Shown here piece by piece: positions 25,778-36,457 of a stretch of 64,000 nucleotides of DNA; within the stretch, counting starts at the first letter, position 1, and each line of letters opens with the position of its first letter. A model generated the notes under the pieces. It had not been told where the DNA came from, did no database searches, and saw only the letters and a list, made by a program, of their open reading frames with translations. The stretch is from NCBI GenBank assembly GCA_904063045.1, contig CAJFCJ010000003.1, positions 558,001-622,000 of the forward strand, read 5' to 3'. The position numbers were made by a program, and so were the translations under genes. This stretch comes from Dimorphilus gyrociliatus. Taxonomy: Eukaryota > Annelida > Polychaeta > Dinophilidae.

Positions 25778-26083
25778 ACAAACTCTTTGGAGAGTATATC
25801 ATTGTGTATAGTTTGTTTTTGTTTGGTGCAATAAAAAAAAATGATAAAGACAAACTGATAATTTTTTTATGGACGGAAATTGTCCATTTATTTCAAAATT
25901 TCATACTTAGAACAATAATATCATTTAGAATTTTTTGGCAGATAGTGTAAACGCTTTTTATATACGTTGTACGATGTTTCTATCATTAAAAAAATGACAG
26001 AGAAAGAGAGATAACAGTTTTGAAAATGTTTCTGGAATGATGCAGAATGTGAGAAAATTTTAAATATATAGGAATACGTTAAT
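25778..26083. other. Convergent 3' flank LRR gene / CFAP141
   Basis: 306 bp with plus-strand AATAAA at 25830-25835 and a minus-strand hexamer (tttatt on plus) at 25887-25892. The two transcripts' ends would nearly touch. Confidence 0.5.
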
Positions 26084-26771
26084 TTATAGTCTTTGAATGT
26101 AAAATGCTCTATCGGCCTTCTCTAATTCTTGCTCATACATTTTCCATTCGGCGGAAAGTAGTTCTCTAAGGGCTGCTTGCCTTACCTAGAACATATGTGG
26201 AAATAATATTATCGTATATATTTAAAGAGGTATAAAAATATCTTAAATTTATACCGCAATATTAGTTTTTGCTGTTAGTAGAATCTCGTTCTGAAGATTT
26301 CTCTGCTTGTTGCGGTTTCTTTTGAAATTTACTGTTCCTTCGGATGCTTCCACCCACTGAGATTTTCTTTCTAACAATTCTTGTCTGTTGTTTTTTTTTG
26401 TTATAAATGAATCACTCAAATTCACAAGAAAGTAAAGGATAGTATGAATAAAATTTACCTTTTACGCTCACTTTCCTCTTTTGCCAGAGTATCCTCATAC
26501 TTTTAATATAAGATGAAAAGAAACATTTTTAAACTACAATCATTAAGATAATCATAAATCGTAAATCAAGGTTTTAATATAAATCATTTAAAATCTTTTG
26601 GGTTGGGGAAAATAATTGTTTCGTTAGAATTTAAATTCTTGGAATAGCTTTACTATTTGAAAAAATAAATATATTTCATACCAGGACTTTTTCTTGTTGT
26701 CTTCTCAAAGCATCTTTTAAACTTTTGTTCTCCTTCATTGTTTCATAGCGATAGCTAGTTGCCGCCAACAT
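26084..26771 (-). CDS. CFAP141: Cilia- and flagella-associated protein 141 (C1orf189 family), 120 aa
   Basis: Four minus-strand exons: 26682-26771 (ATG), 26459-26499, 26255-26384 and 26084-26185 (TAA). All introns are GT-AG with phases 0, 2 and 0. The C-terminal part VRQAALRELLSAEWKMYEQE and KADRAFYIQRL is the family signature (the human protein ends in a similar VRQAALHQL...FYVERF), and the whole protein is alpha-helical. CFAP141 is a microtubule inner protein of axonemal doublets in known ciliary structures. Length is close to the human 101 residues with a longer N-terminus. A perfect X-box lies 56 bp upstream of the ATG. It is divergent from CDC34. Confidence 0.9.
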
Positions 26772-27072
26772 TTTGTTAGCTTGGAAAAACAGTAGCGAAT
26801 AAATATAGAAAGGTGGTTATTGGGTAGTTACCGAGGTAACTAGTATTACTTTCGTATTTTCCCCAGCGATAAAAAATCGCATTTTTGTGCTTTAGAAAAA
26901 GAAATTTAATAAAGTATATTTTTTTGTAATTTATTCTCGTATTTACGAAAACAAAGTCAACGGAAGTGCAGAACTGACGGCCATAACGATCGCGTTTTTT
27001 CGCCTTCGATATTCTAATAGTTATTAGTTGTTTTCTTTCGTATTGAAAGTAACATTTTCAGAAAGAAAAAAT
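26772..27072. promoter_or_regulatory. Bidirectional promoter CFAP141 / CDC34
   Basis: 301 bp between start codons. It contains the RFX X-box at 26827-26840 near CFAP141 and a more GC-rich patch (26953-27005: cggaagtgcagaactgacggccataacgatcgcg) near CDC34, with an ETS-like cggaagtg. Confidence 0.6.
26825..26842. promoter_or_regulatory. RFX X-box (perfect palindrome)
   Basis: TAGTTACCGAGGTAACTA is an 18-bp perfect inverted repeat. The core GTTACC-GA-GGTAAC exactly fits the X-box consensus GTNRCC-N2-GGYNAC bound by RFX factors that switch on ciliary genes. It lies about 56 bp upstream of the CFAP141 start codon. Confidence 0.75.
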
Positions 27073-28157
27073 ATGGCCGGAACATCATCTACAAATCCGG
27101 CCATAAGGGCTCTTCAGTTAGAACTGAAAAAAATACATGAGGAGCCTGTTGAAGGGTTCCGTGTCAGTCTCCCAAATGAGGATAACCTTTTCGAGTGGCA
27201 AGTGGCGATATTCGGTCCTCCTGGCACATTGTATGAAGGAGGATATTTTAAGGTTGTAAAATATGTTCTTTCTGTAGTTTATTTATAACGAGTGGATTTT
27301 GAAATGTAATAGAGAACTGTTAAGTTGGTCTTTGTTCTCATGAAACTCCATAATGATTTGCAATTTTATTTCGTCAGACACTGTTCCACTTTTGATTTCG
27401 AATTTTTTATTGTAAGAATAATTTTTAAAGGTTTAAAGCGCTCTAACTTGGAAAAAAATTAATTGATGTGTTATGGTGACCTGACCGCTCCGGAAAATAG
27501 GGCAAAACTCATTAGAAATTCAAAACAGCTTAAAATCTTTTTTTTTTCAGGCCATAATGACTTTTCCCCAAGACTACCCATATAATCCGCCAAAAGTTAA
27601 ATTCTTGACAAAAATGTGGCATCCTAACGTTTATGAAAATGGCGATGTTTGTATATCTATTTTACATCCTCCCGTTGATGATCCACAATCTGGAGAGTTG
27701 CCATCTGAACGTTGGAATCCAACTCAAAATGTTCGAACTATTCTGTTAAGTATAATTTCTCTATTAAACGAACCAAATACGTATTCGCCTGCAAATGTGG
27801 ATGCGTCAGTAATGTTTCGTAAATGGAGAGATTCGGTGAATGGGGATAAGGACAAGGACTATGAACGAATTATAAAGTAAAGCGATATGAATAGAATCTA
27901 TGTTTTATCGATATATAAAAATAATTTATTTTGAATATAGGAAGCAAGTTAATCAGACAAAAGAAGAGGCGAAAAAGGACGGGGTTATCGTTCCGACCAC
28001 ACTGGAAGACTACTGCATTTCGGCAGCTCACTTACGAAGACCGAGTGATGATGTACAATTTGATTTGGATGAAGATTTTATTGATGACGTTGGAGACGAA
28101 GAGGATGCGATCGAAACGATCGATAGTAACGATGACTCTGGACAAGCGGAATCGTGA
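27073..28157 (+). CDS. CDC34: Ubiquitin-conjugating enzyme E2 R (CDC34/UBE2R), 240 aa
   Basis: Three exons: 27073-27252 (ATG), 27551-27876 and 27941-28157 (TGA), phases 0 and 2. The UBC domain spans about residues 10-190, with the HPN motif in MWHPNVYENGDVCIS. The catalytic cysteine is residue 94. The long acidic loop PPVDDPQSGELPSERWNPTQ is the hallmark of the Cdc34/UBE2G/UBE2R class. The C-terminal tail is strongly acidic (FDLDEDFIDDVGDEEDAIET), as needed for binding the cullin basic canyon. It works with SCF E3 ligases to build K48 chains. The upstream frame in exon 1 lacks the conserved start, so the ATG of MAGTSSTNPAIRALQ is chosen. Confidence 0.97.
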
Positions 28158-28781
28158 CGGCGTATTCAGTGTGTGTGTTACGGAACTGATCTCTGCTCAA
28201 AAATATTCATGCGCTTTTTAGTCGTTACACACACGAAAAGCATTTTTCGTCATCATATAAATGATTTCGTTTATTGTTCATTCGCCTATGTTGGTAGTAA
28301 CGCGAAGTTTCATTTCACATGATGAAAAATATTGAACGCATTTAGAGCAAAAATCACTTTTTTCTCTTAAAATAGCAGATTAAAGAGATTTAAAAAAATA
28401 ATTAGTGGAAATATGATTTAGAAAAGTGAAAACATCCACAAAGGCATTTAATCTAAATATGCAAGCATTTGTGCAAAGAAATTAACCAGTCTAATAAGTG
28501 TGGATAATTTTTACTAGGTGCCTGGTACTTGCTTTCCCATACAAAATTCTTGTAATTGAATATCACATGTAGTTACTCTTGTAGGTACATATATTATATT
28601 CAATTATAATAATTAAATTGTAAACACATTGTACAGTATATATCGAGTTTCCACTGATTTCAAAACAAAATATATTTACATAATGTATTTGTGATATTTC
28701 GTAACAATATAGCGCGATAAAAACAATAAAAATATTTGAAAACAGACGCATCACAGTATTTCAAGTTGCACTAAACAGTCG
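28158..28781. other. Convergent 3' flank CDC34 / CHD1
   Basis: 624 bp, AT-rich. A plus-strand AATAAA at 28725-28730 lies only 50 bp from the CHD1 stop codon, and a minus-strand hexamer (tttatt on plus) at 28270-28275 lies about 115 bp from the CDC34 stop. Full use of both would make long antisense overlapping 3' UTRs. Confidence 0.5.
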
Positions 28782-31700
28782 TCAACTGTTGTGCCAAGAT
28801 GTAGGTGTTCGTCTCGCCTCTTTTTGGCGGTGATAGCCGGAATTGTTTTGTAGGTGGCGTTTTCTTTCCTTATAATTTGATGAGTGACTGGATCTATGCC
28901 ATCGTTCTTGAGACGACTTTCCGGACCAGCCTGATGGTTTATGTTTGAATTCAGGAGGTCGCGAGTATGCCGATTTTTGTTGATTATAACTTGGACTCGA
29001 AATAGGATTTTCCGCCATCCGACTTTTCTCTGACTTTCCATTGTGTTGCTCTCTCTCTCGCCTCCTTTTAATTGAGTGTTTGTACATTTTATATAACTTC
29101 GTTGGATGTTTATCGGTAAATTTTGAAACAAACTTCCACAAGTTGGCTCGTAATCGCTTTATCCTATCGGGATCTGATCTCTTCTTAAGAACTTCATTGA
29201 TATGATCTCCTATTTCGAGTAATAACTGTTGCGCTCGATAAACTTTCTCTGCAGTTGACAAATCCGATTGATCTTCGCTATTATCTAACCTTTTCAAAGC
29301 TTTCTTAACAGGCCTCATCTTCTCTTTACATTCTTTAAATTCCTCCTCAGTTAGTTCGTTAATGCCATCATCTTGACTTTCCTCGGCCTCCTTTATTTTT
29401 TCTTTGTTAGTTTCCGGAACAGATTCGTGGGTCTCAACAGGAATAACTTTTTCTTCTTCCTTCTTGACTATTATTTTTAAAGGTTTGTTAATTTTATTAA
29501 TTTTCTTCTTCTTTTTCGCCTTAGGCTCTGGTTGTCCATGAGCAGCATTTTCCAACATTTTTGTTAAAATTTTACTGAGGTATTCGAATCTAGCCTGAAG
29601 ATGCTTAGCTTGAGGTTTTTTATCGCCTTCCGGCAATATTTTATTACCTAAACCCAATTCGCTATCATGTTTTATAGCTTCCCAATTTCCTAAACCTTTC
29701 TTATAGATTCCTAGCAGTAGTGTAGAATCGTCAGTGACATCCCAATCACATTCCCAATGTGCCGCCTTTGTTTTGGTTTCTAGTTTGAATTTTTTGTGTT
29801 CGAGTGGATTGGTAGGTATTACTTTGGCTAAAGGCTCTAATTCATTGATTGCTGTCAATATTTGTTTTGCTTTGACAGATATTGAGCCTAGTGTAATCGT
29901 TGGTCCTTTATGAGTTTTTTTATTTTCTGTAGTAGGATCATATTTTATACGTTCGTCATACTGTGTCATGGCATCTCTACATTCTTCTAGAAGACGTTCA
30001 CCTAACTTCCTCAAATCTCCTATATTTTTTTGTTTTAGATCACCATCAGCTGCAATATCTTCTAATCTCTCCAGCGGTCGAGGAAATTTCTTAAAACTTT
30101 TTATGAACTGGCGTACCTCAGACATGGTCATATTTTTGAAATATCCTACCCGACCACGTTTCTTTTTCGGCGTTATGTCATCATCACTGGCTGCGGAAGC
30201 GCTATCATCGCGCTTTTTTCCTTCTTTATAACTTATGTTCTTTCTGCTCCTAATAAGAAAAATATGTTTTAATTTTTGACAAATAACTTGTGATTATAAT
30301 CAGGTACCTTGGTCCTAAATTTAATTTCCTAATCTCTTTCTCTCGTTCTTCTTCATTATATTTCTTTCTTTCTGATTCTGGTATTATTGAATCCCAATGG
30401 CGTTGTTCAATTTCTTCGTGTTCCAAATTATCAAAATTAACAACTTTAAATTGAGATAATAAACCGTCCGCATTTGACGAATGATCTTCAGTTGTATGGG
30501 TTTCGGCCCTCCGCAAAATATCATCTAATTCTACATCATCTTCATCTTCGTCTTCTTTAAATAGATCCTCAGCTCCAAATTTCAAAATGGCCGATAATTC
30601 ATCTTTGTTAAACGGATTATTTTCTCTTCTCTGCTTATTATTTAACACAGCCCGACCAGTTGTATCCATACTTTGAATGACTAGATGATCAAGTACCATT
30701 TTCTTTTTTGCTCTTTCAAGGATATCTTCCTCAACAGATCCTTTGGTTACCAATCGATAGACGCTAACTTGTTTCTTCTGACCAATACGGTGAGCTCTAG
30801 CTTGGGCCTGAAGGTCGTTTTGAGGGTTCCAGTCAGAATCAAAAATTATAACGGTATCAGCAGTAGCAAGGTTAACACCTAGACCACCAGCCCTTGTGGA
30901 TAACAGAAAGCAGAAATCTGGTGAACCTTCAGCATTGAAATGATCCATCGATTGACGTCTCTGTTCTGATTTAATTGACCCATCTAGCCTTTGAAAAGCA
31001 AAACGTCTTCTTTGTAGGTATTCAGCCAAAATATCCAACATCATAACCATTTGCGAAAAAATTAATACCCTATGTCCACCTTCTTTAAGCCGCAATAACA
31101 ATTTATCAAGAAGAATTAATTTACCAGAACTTTTTATAAACGCTTCTAAACTTTCCCTACTCATGCCCTCATCCGGCTGGCGGACAAGATAAGGATGATT
31201 GCAACATTTTTTTAATTCCATAACAATATTAATAAACCCTGTAATTGAACCTTTAACGCCTTTGCTAAGTGCTTCGTAATTTTTTGTTAGAATCCATTTA
31301 TAGTATTGCTTTTGCTTGCTTGTCATTGCGACACGAAGAATTTGTTCAGTTTTTGAAGGTAAAGATTTTTCAACGTCTTTTTTGACCCTTCTAAGTAGGA
31401 AAGGTTCGAGACGGCGATGTAGTGCAAAAAAGTTACTATCATCAGAATATTTTTCTTCAAATTCTCCCCAATCATCAAATTTAACAGGCATAATGAAATG
31501 TAATAAAGACCACAATTCGCGAAGAGAGTTTTGTAATGGCGTTCCAGTTATCAAAAGTCTGTGGTCTGTTGAAAAGCTTGAAAGAATTTTATATAACTGA
31601 CAATCATCATTTTTTAAACGATGAGCTTCATCAACTGCAAGGACCGCCCATTGAACAACTCCAAGTTCTTGTTTATCTTTAGATAAGAGTTCATACGTTG

Positions 31701-33232
31701 TTATAAGAGCATTAAATTTCCATTTTCGAGTACTGGCGTGTTGCCATTCATAATTTCTAACCGTTTCACGGCTTTTTTGATCGCCAAGGTAAACTAAGAC
31801 ATTCATATCGGGTGCCCAAGTGGCAAACTCTTTTTGCCAGGTCATAATTGTTGACAGAGGTACGACTAGTAAATATGGTCCAGCAACGTTGTATATTTTA
31901 AGCAGTACATTGAGGAGGGATATAGTTTGAATGGTTTTACCTAAGCCCATTTCATCAGCAAGAATACAGCCATGTCTTTTGACCCAAGCGTGAATTAACC
32001 AATTTAAGCCATCTAATTGGTAATCTCTTAACTTCAAAGAGCTATCTCCACTGGCGATAAAACTTGGTTGTTCTGTGATTCGACGAAACTGCGCTCTAGC
32101 ATGCCACGTTCTAATTTCTTTAAAGCTAGGAAGAGCAAGATGCTTGCGACTTTCAAATTGAATCACAGCAAGTGGAAACATACGTTTTATTAAATTTGCA
32201 TCTTCCCAACTACATTCTGAATAGGGTAGATTACACCATTTGACAAAGTATTCGTACTTGCTGGTGTAAGGCTGATCATAATCGTCAGATTTATCTCGAA
32301 ATCTATCTCCAGTTATAGCTCTCTCGCAAACTATCCGTTCAACCTGAGTGTACTGATCCTGCAGTTCCATCATCATTTCTAGTTGACATTCAAAGTATTC
32401 AGCATCTTCTATGCTAGCAATATCTTTCCAAAGTCGGATTTCTTCCTCTTTTTTCTCATATAGCTCCAATCGTTTTAAGTTATTTGCTTTCTGTTCAATT
32501 AGGGATTGGCGACTTTCCCAAGTATTATGGATATGGGACCAATTTTTCCATTTTATTAAATACTGTTTTTCTCTTTCTTTATCACTTCCTATCGGATTAA
32601 GATCTCTTTCTTCGGAATAAATGACAGTTTTAACGCCTGTAGCACCAAGTTTTCCAAACCGATGGGTCATAACTTTTTCAATTGTGTCATAGCCATTATC
32701 AGTTTCTACTTCGTATTGGCATTCAATTAAGTCATCCGATCCAGTTTGGTCATCATCAGATGCTTCCCGATAACTAACAACTTTTCCACCTTTTCTGGCA
32801 GGTTTTCTTTTCGCGTCAGAATATCTGAAGTATAATTCTTCAATAGTAACGGAGCTTTTGAATATGCCTTTATAATACAAATAATTACCGGCCTTTCCTG
32901 AATGAATTCTGATCGTCACTACCCGAATAATCCGAATCATCTGAACTGGAATAGCGTCGTTTTCTTCTCTGAGGTTGTTGAACAAGTTCATGAGGTTCGC
33001 TGTCTCTTTTGGTTCTTGTTGAGCGTCTGATGCCATAAAGATCAGGTTGCTCTAATGCGTACTTGTATACATCTGAACGACTTGGACGATTATTGTTCGC
33101 AGGAGTCGGCGAAGGAGAAGGACTACTCTCAGAATCTGATGATGATGAAGAGGAATTTGAAGACGATGCTGAAGAGGAATTTTCACTATTGCTGCTGGAG
33201 TCTGATGAATCTGAATCACTATCTGGAAACAT
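28782..33232 (-). CDS. CHD1: Chromodomain-helicase-DNA-binding protein 1 (CHD1), 1442 aa
   Basis: Three minus-strand exons: 32889-33232 (ATG), 30308-32824 and 28782-30249 (stop at 28782-28784). Both junctions are phase 2. Order: Ser/Asp-rich acidic N-terminus (1-110), double chromodomain (about 160-229 and 274-339; [10 protein letters not shown] and [17 protein letters not shown]), SNF2 ATPase with Walker A DEMGLGKT (about 404-411) and DEAH (about 513-516), and helicase C with VLIFSQMV and RAHRIGQ. Then come a SANT/SLIDE-type DNA-binding region, the CHD1 helical C-terminal domain (about 1210-1310) and a basic Ser/His/Arg-rich tail. CHD1 remodels and spaces nucleosomes during elongation and binds H3K4me3. 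It is shorter than the human protein (1710), mainly in the termini. A splice acceptor at 33246-33248 in the 5' leader suggests a non-coding first exon upstream. Confidence 0.96.
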
Positions 33233-34593
33233 GGCTGCTTAATTTACCTGTAGGAATTAATGAAACATACAGAATAGAAAATATGTAATTTCTGAAAACC
33301 ACATTATCTATTGACAAAGAAAACACGAAGCTATTTGAACTTCCAAAATATGTGATATAATAAATATGACATGCTTATACTATTTCTGTGAAGCTGGTAT
33401 AAATTCGTTCTAAGCAAAAAAATTTAGTTAAAATAAAAGGTATAAGGCTACTTTTAGTTTAAGGATGCAGCTATGTTATAACTAATTTTTAATTATAAAA
33501 AATTACATAAATATGTAAGAGCATTGAAAAATAGCCAAATTATAGCTTTTAATATTCTCGAAAATCGGAATATAAACTATTAACTAAAAATACTCTTAAA
33601 AACTTAATTTTACCTATTCAAAATTGATGTCTCAGATTATCTTAAAGATCTTCAAATCTTAAATCAGAACAATTCTGAAGAAATTATAAAATATTTTGTT
33701 CAATTAAAGGGTAAATTTCATTATAAATGGGTTCAAAATTAAAATAATGTTGAAGATTACCATTAATATAGAGAATATAGAAGACTTATCCAAGACTTTG
33801 TGTATTATTAACTTCCGGTACAGCATCAAATATTTGATTTTTGAGCCCTAAATTGATAAATACTCCTCAAATTTATTGCAATACAAATTGAGGGGATAAT
33901 TTTTTAAAATATGGATGCACAAAAAGATTTCTTTTCAATTTCTTCAAATGTTTAACATTCTCAATTTTATAAACAGTTGCAAATGAGGTTCAACTTTTAC
34001 AAACTCCACTGGAAATTTTTTAGGCCTATATGTAAACAAAAGCACGTGGAAAACCGAAAGAACGCTTAAAATTGTTCATAGAAAGCGAAAAGAACTCATA
34101 AAACATTTGCATATGTCACGGAATTCAAAAATCTTTATAAAATGAGTTCAAATTCGTAGATTTTAAGGCTGTAAGAACTATTATTTCCTAAGAACTCACT
34201 TATTTTCACGAAATGTGTTGATTAAGTCGGCATAAAGGAGCGACGAATTTTCAAGATCAGTAGCAGATTTATAGAATTAACTTCATATTTTCTACATCTA
34301 CAGTATCCAAGGTTCTGTAAAATATGTAAATGTTTCAGAATCAATGAGAATGTCATAAAAAAGAAGCCAAATATTCTAAAATAGTGAATACACTTCAATC
34401 CAAAATGGCGTATTTTTGAGGGCAAAACGACATTTAGAGCATAAGAAGAGGTGATTGCTTACCTTTATAGGTTTAAATATATATATTATATTAACTTTTC
34501 ATTGGAGGATGCACTTAAGGTTCTATTAACCGGTTGCAATTGGTCAAATAAGTAGAACGTGGTGTATATAAACGCTTATCATTAGAATTCAAT
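33233..34593. other. CHD1 5' leader, intron and promoter region
   Basis: AT-rich, with no coding exon seen. A CHD1 acceptor (cctacag on minus) lies 13 bp upstream of its ATG. An ATGGCG element (aaaatggcgta at 34403-34413) and the plus-strand TATA/CCAAT set at 34539-34572 mark a probable promoter zone at 34.4-34.6 kb that may serve CHD1 on the minus strand. Confidence 0.4.
34539..34572 (+). promoter_or_regulatory. Candidate plus-strand core promoter: inverted CCAAT and TATA box
   Basis: ATTGG at 34539-34543, then TATATAAA at 34565-34572. A start site would fall near 34593-34600, where tcaatATGGCG begins a short open frame. TATA-like strings are common in AT-rich DNA, so confidence is limited. 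Confidence 0.4.
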
Positions 34594-34704
34594 ATGGCGT
34601 CTGTAGAGAATGGGTTCAGAGCTACATTTGACATTGATAGAGGGCGCCTTTATTTACTCAGTGAAAATTTTGTTGAGAAAAATCTAACGATTTTTACAAA
34701 ATAA
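34594..34704 (+). CDS. Short ORF MASVENG..., 36 aa, of unknown status
   Basis: Starts at ATGGCGTCT and encodes MASVENGFRATFDIDRGRLY then LLSENFVEKNLTIFTK before TAA. Its composition is more protein-like than surrounding frames and it sits 22 bp after a TATA box. No family is recognised. It may be a micropeptide, the first exon of an undetected gene, or chance. The ATGGCG may simply be a YY1-like site. Confidence 0.25.
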   Translation: MASVENGFRATFDIDRGRLYLLSENFVEKNLTIFTK

Positions 34705-36115
34705 ATATTAATTTCGCTCATAGTAATAATTTAGAATTTTTTAATTTGATAGTAAGGTTGACTGGTATCAAATACATATATTTATATATATATAATACAT
34801 ATACACATGCATATATATAGAATTTTCAGTATATTATGAATGACTGTCGTCAATTTTCAGTTACTAGGAATATCAGTTGCTGTCTACTGTTTTAGACATT
34901 TTTCTACATTTTTATACAGATAAATAGTATATCCATATTATGATTAACGAACAGATTAATCTTATCTTTATCATTTTAAAATAAAAGCTATTTGAATTTC
35001 AACCACATTTTTAAAAATTAAACTGGTTCCTTGCATTTATACTATTCAAGGAAATAGATTAATCTTTAAATATAAATTACTTTATTACTTTTATAAAACG
35101 GTTTATTTACCACTAACGATTATTCTTTTAGTTTTTAAATATCGAATAACAAAAACTTTCATTTTTGTTATTGCTATATTATTTCGATAGAATATCGAAT
35201 AAAAAGAATGTTTGCGTTTGTATTTAAAACAGTAGTGCTGGTAAGTAATTAATATTTTTACAGGAGGGAAGGGGAAATGCTTCAAAGATCCTTTCTATTT
35301 GACTATTGGCAACTGATAAGTTAATGTTTTTTTTATGACCCCTTTAGCTTTACGCTATTTTTTTTATTGCATCTACATGTGACCTTTTCACTCTGATAGC
35401 AGATACTATGTATATATACATATTTAATATTATTTTCATAAGAAATGTACTTATACATGTCTTTTTTATATTCAAAACAAAATTATTAGTACTATATAGT
35501 AGTAGTGTTATTATTAGAATTGTAGAATAATCTTATCAACAAGGATAAGAACTACTTTCTTTAAAGTAAGATCGAAAAAATGTAATAAAACACTTAACGT
35601 TTAAAAATGACCTCATCCGATGCTCAATTTCCTATTATTCATTTTTAGTGTTACTTTTCTAGAAACTCTCCCCTTTCATTACATACAGCGTGGGCTCTGG
35701 AATATCGCTCATTAGGAACTTTTACGTGGATTCCTTAACTATCGATCCCTTAATGCACCTTAATTCTAAACTAATAGCATTTTTTAAATAATAATATAGC
35801 TTATTTGTTTGTCTAATATTTTATTGAACAGTGTTTAGTATTTGATAAGAAAACTTTATATATTTTCAATGTTATATTCTAGGATTAGCAATCTACTTGT
35901 AAGTTAAGTTTTATCGCATTAGACTTTTCATTAATACGCATAGATCATAAATTGTAAAGGAAACAAATTTATGCTACGCTGTATTAGCAATACAATGATA
36001 AAGCTGAAGATTAAAGATAAGCGTAAACTTACGTTATAGCGAAATGATTCCAACTGACCCTGGATGCAGAAATATCCCGCCAATATGCATCAACCTGTCT
36101 AAAAGTATCTCTAAC

Positions 36116-36123
36116 AGATGGCG
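36116..36123 (+). promoter_or_regulatory. CTCF-like core motif AGATGGCG
   Basis: Context aacAGATGGCGCTAGAtat matches the CTCF core closely (AGATGGCGCTA). It lies near the CHD1-side edge of the 20-kb non-coding tract. Confidence 0.45.
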
Positions 36124-36403
36124 CTAGATATAGTTAAATGGAGAACAATATTTGCGTGCTCTCAGAAATTACTGACAATTTTCTAGATATTGATTGATTG
36201 CCTAATTGCAAAACGACTATGATAAATTTTTTTGAGCGATTTGACGTTTTCGTGTGTTTATGATGGTTTTTTATTTAAATATATATTTTATTTAGAACAG
36301 AAATAGGCAATCGACTGGCATAAATGATGAAAAAATGGAAGGTAAAGGGAGATGAGGGCAAAAAAAAAGAAGAAAAGAGAATCGGAGAGCTAGAGAAAGA
36401 TAG

Positions 36404-36407
36404 ATAG

Positions 36408-36453
<46 letters not shown>
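36404..36453. repeat. GATA and GA microsatellite
   Basis: Tandem GATA units run directly into about 12 GA units. Confidence 0.85.
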
Positions 36454-36457
<4 letters not shown>

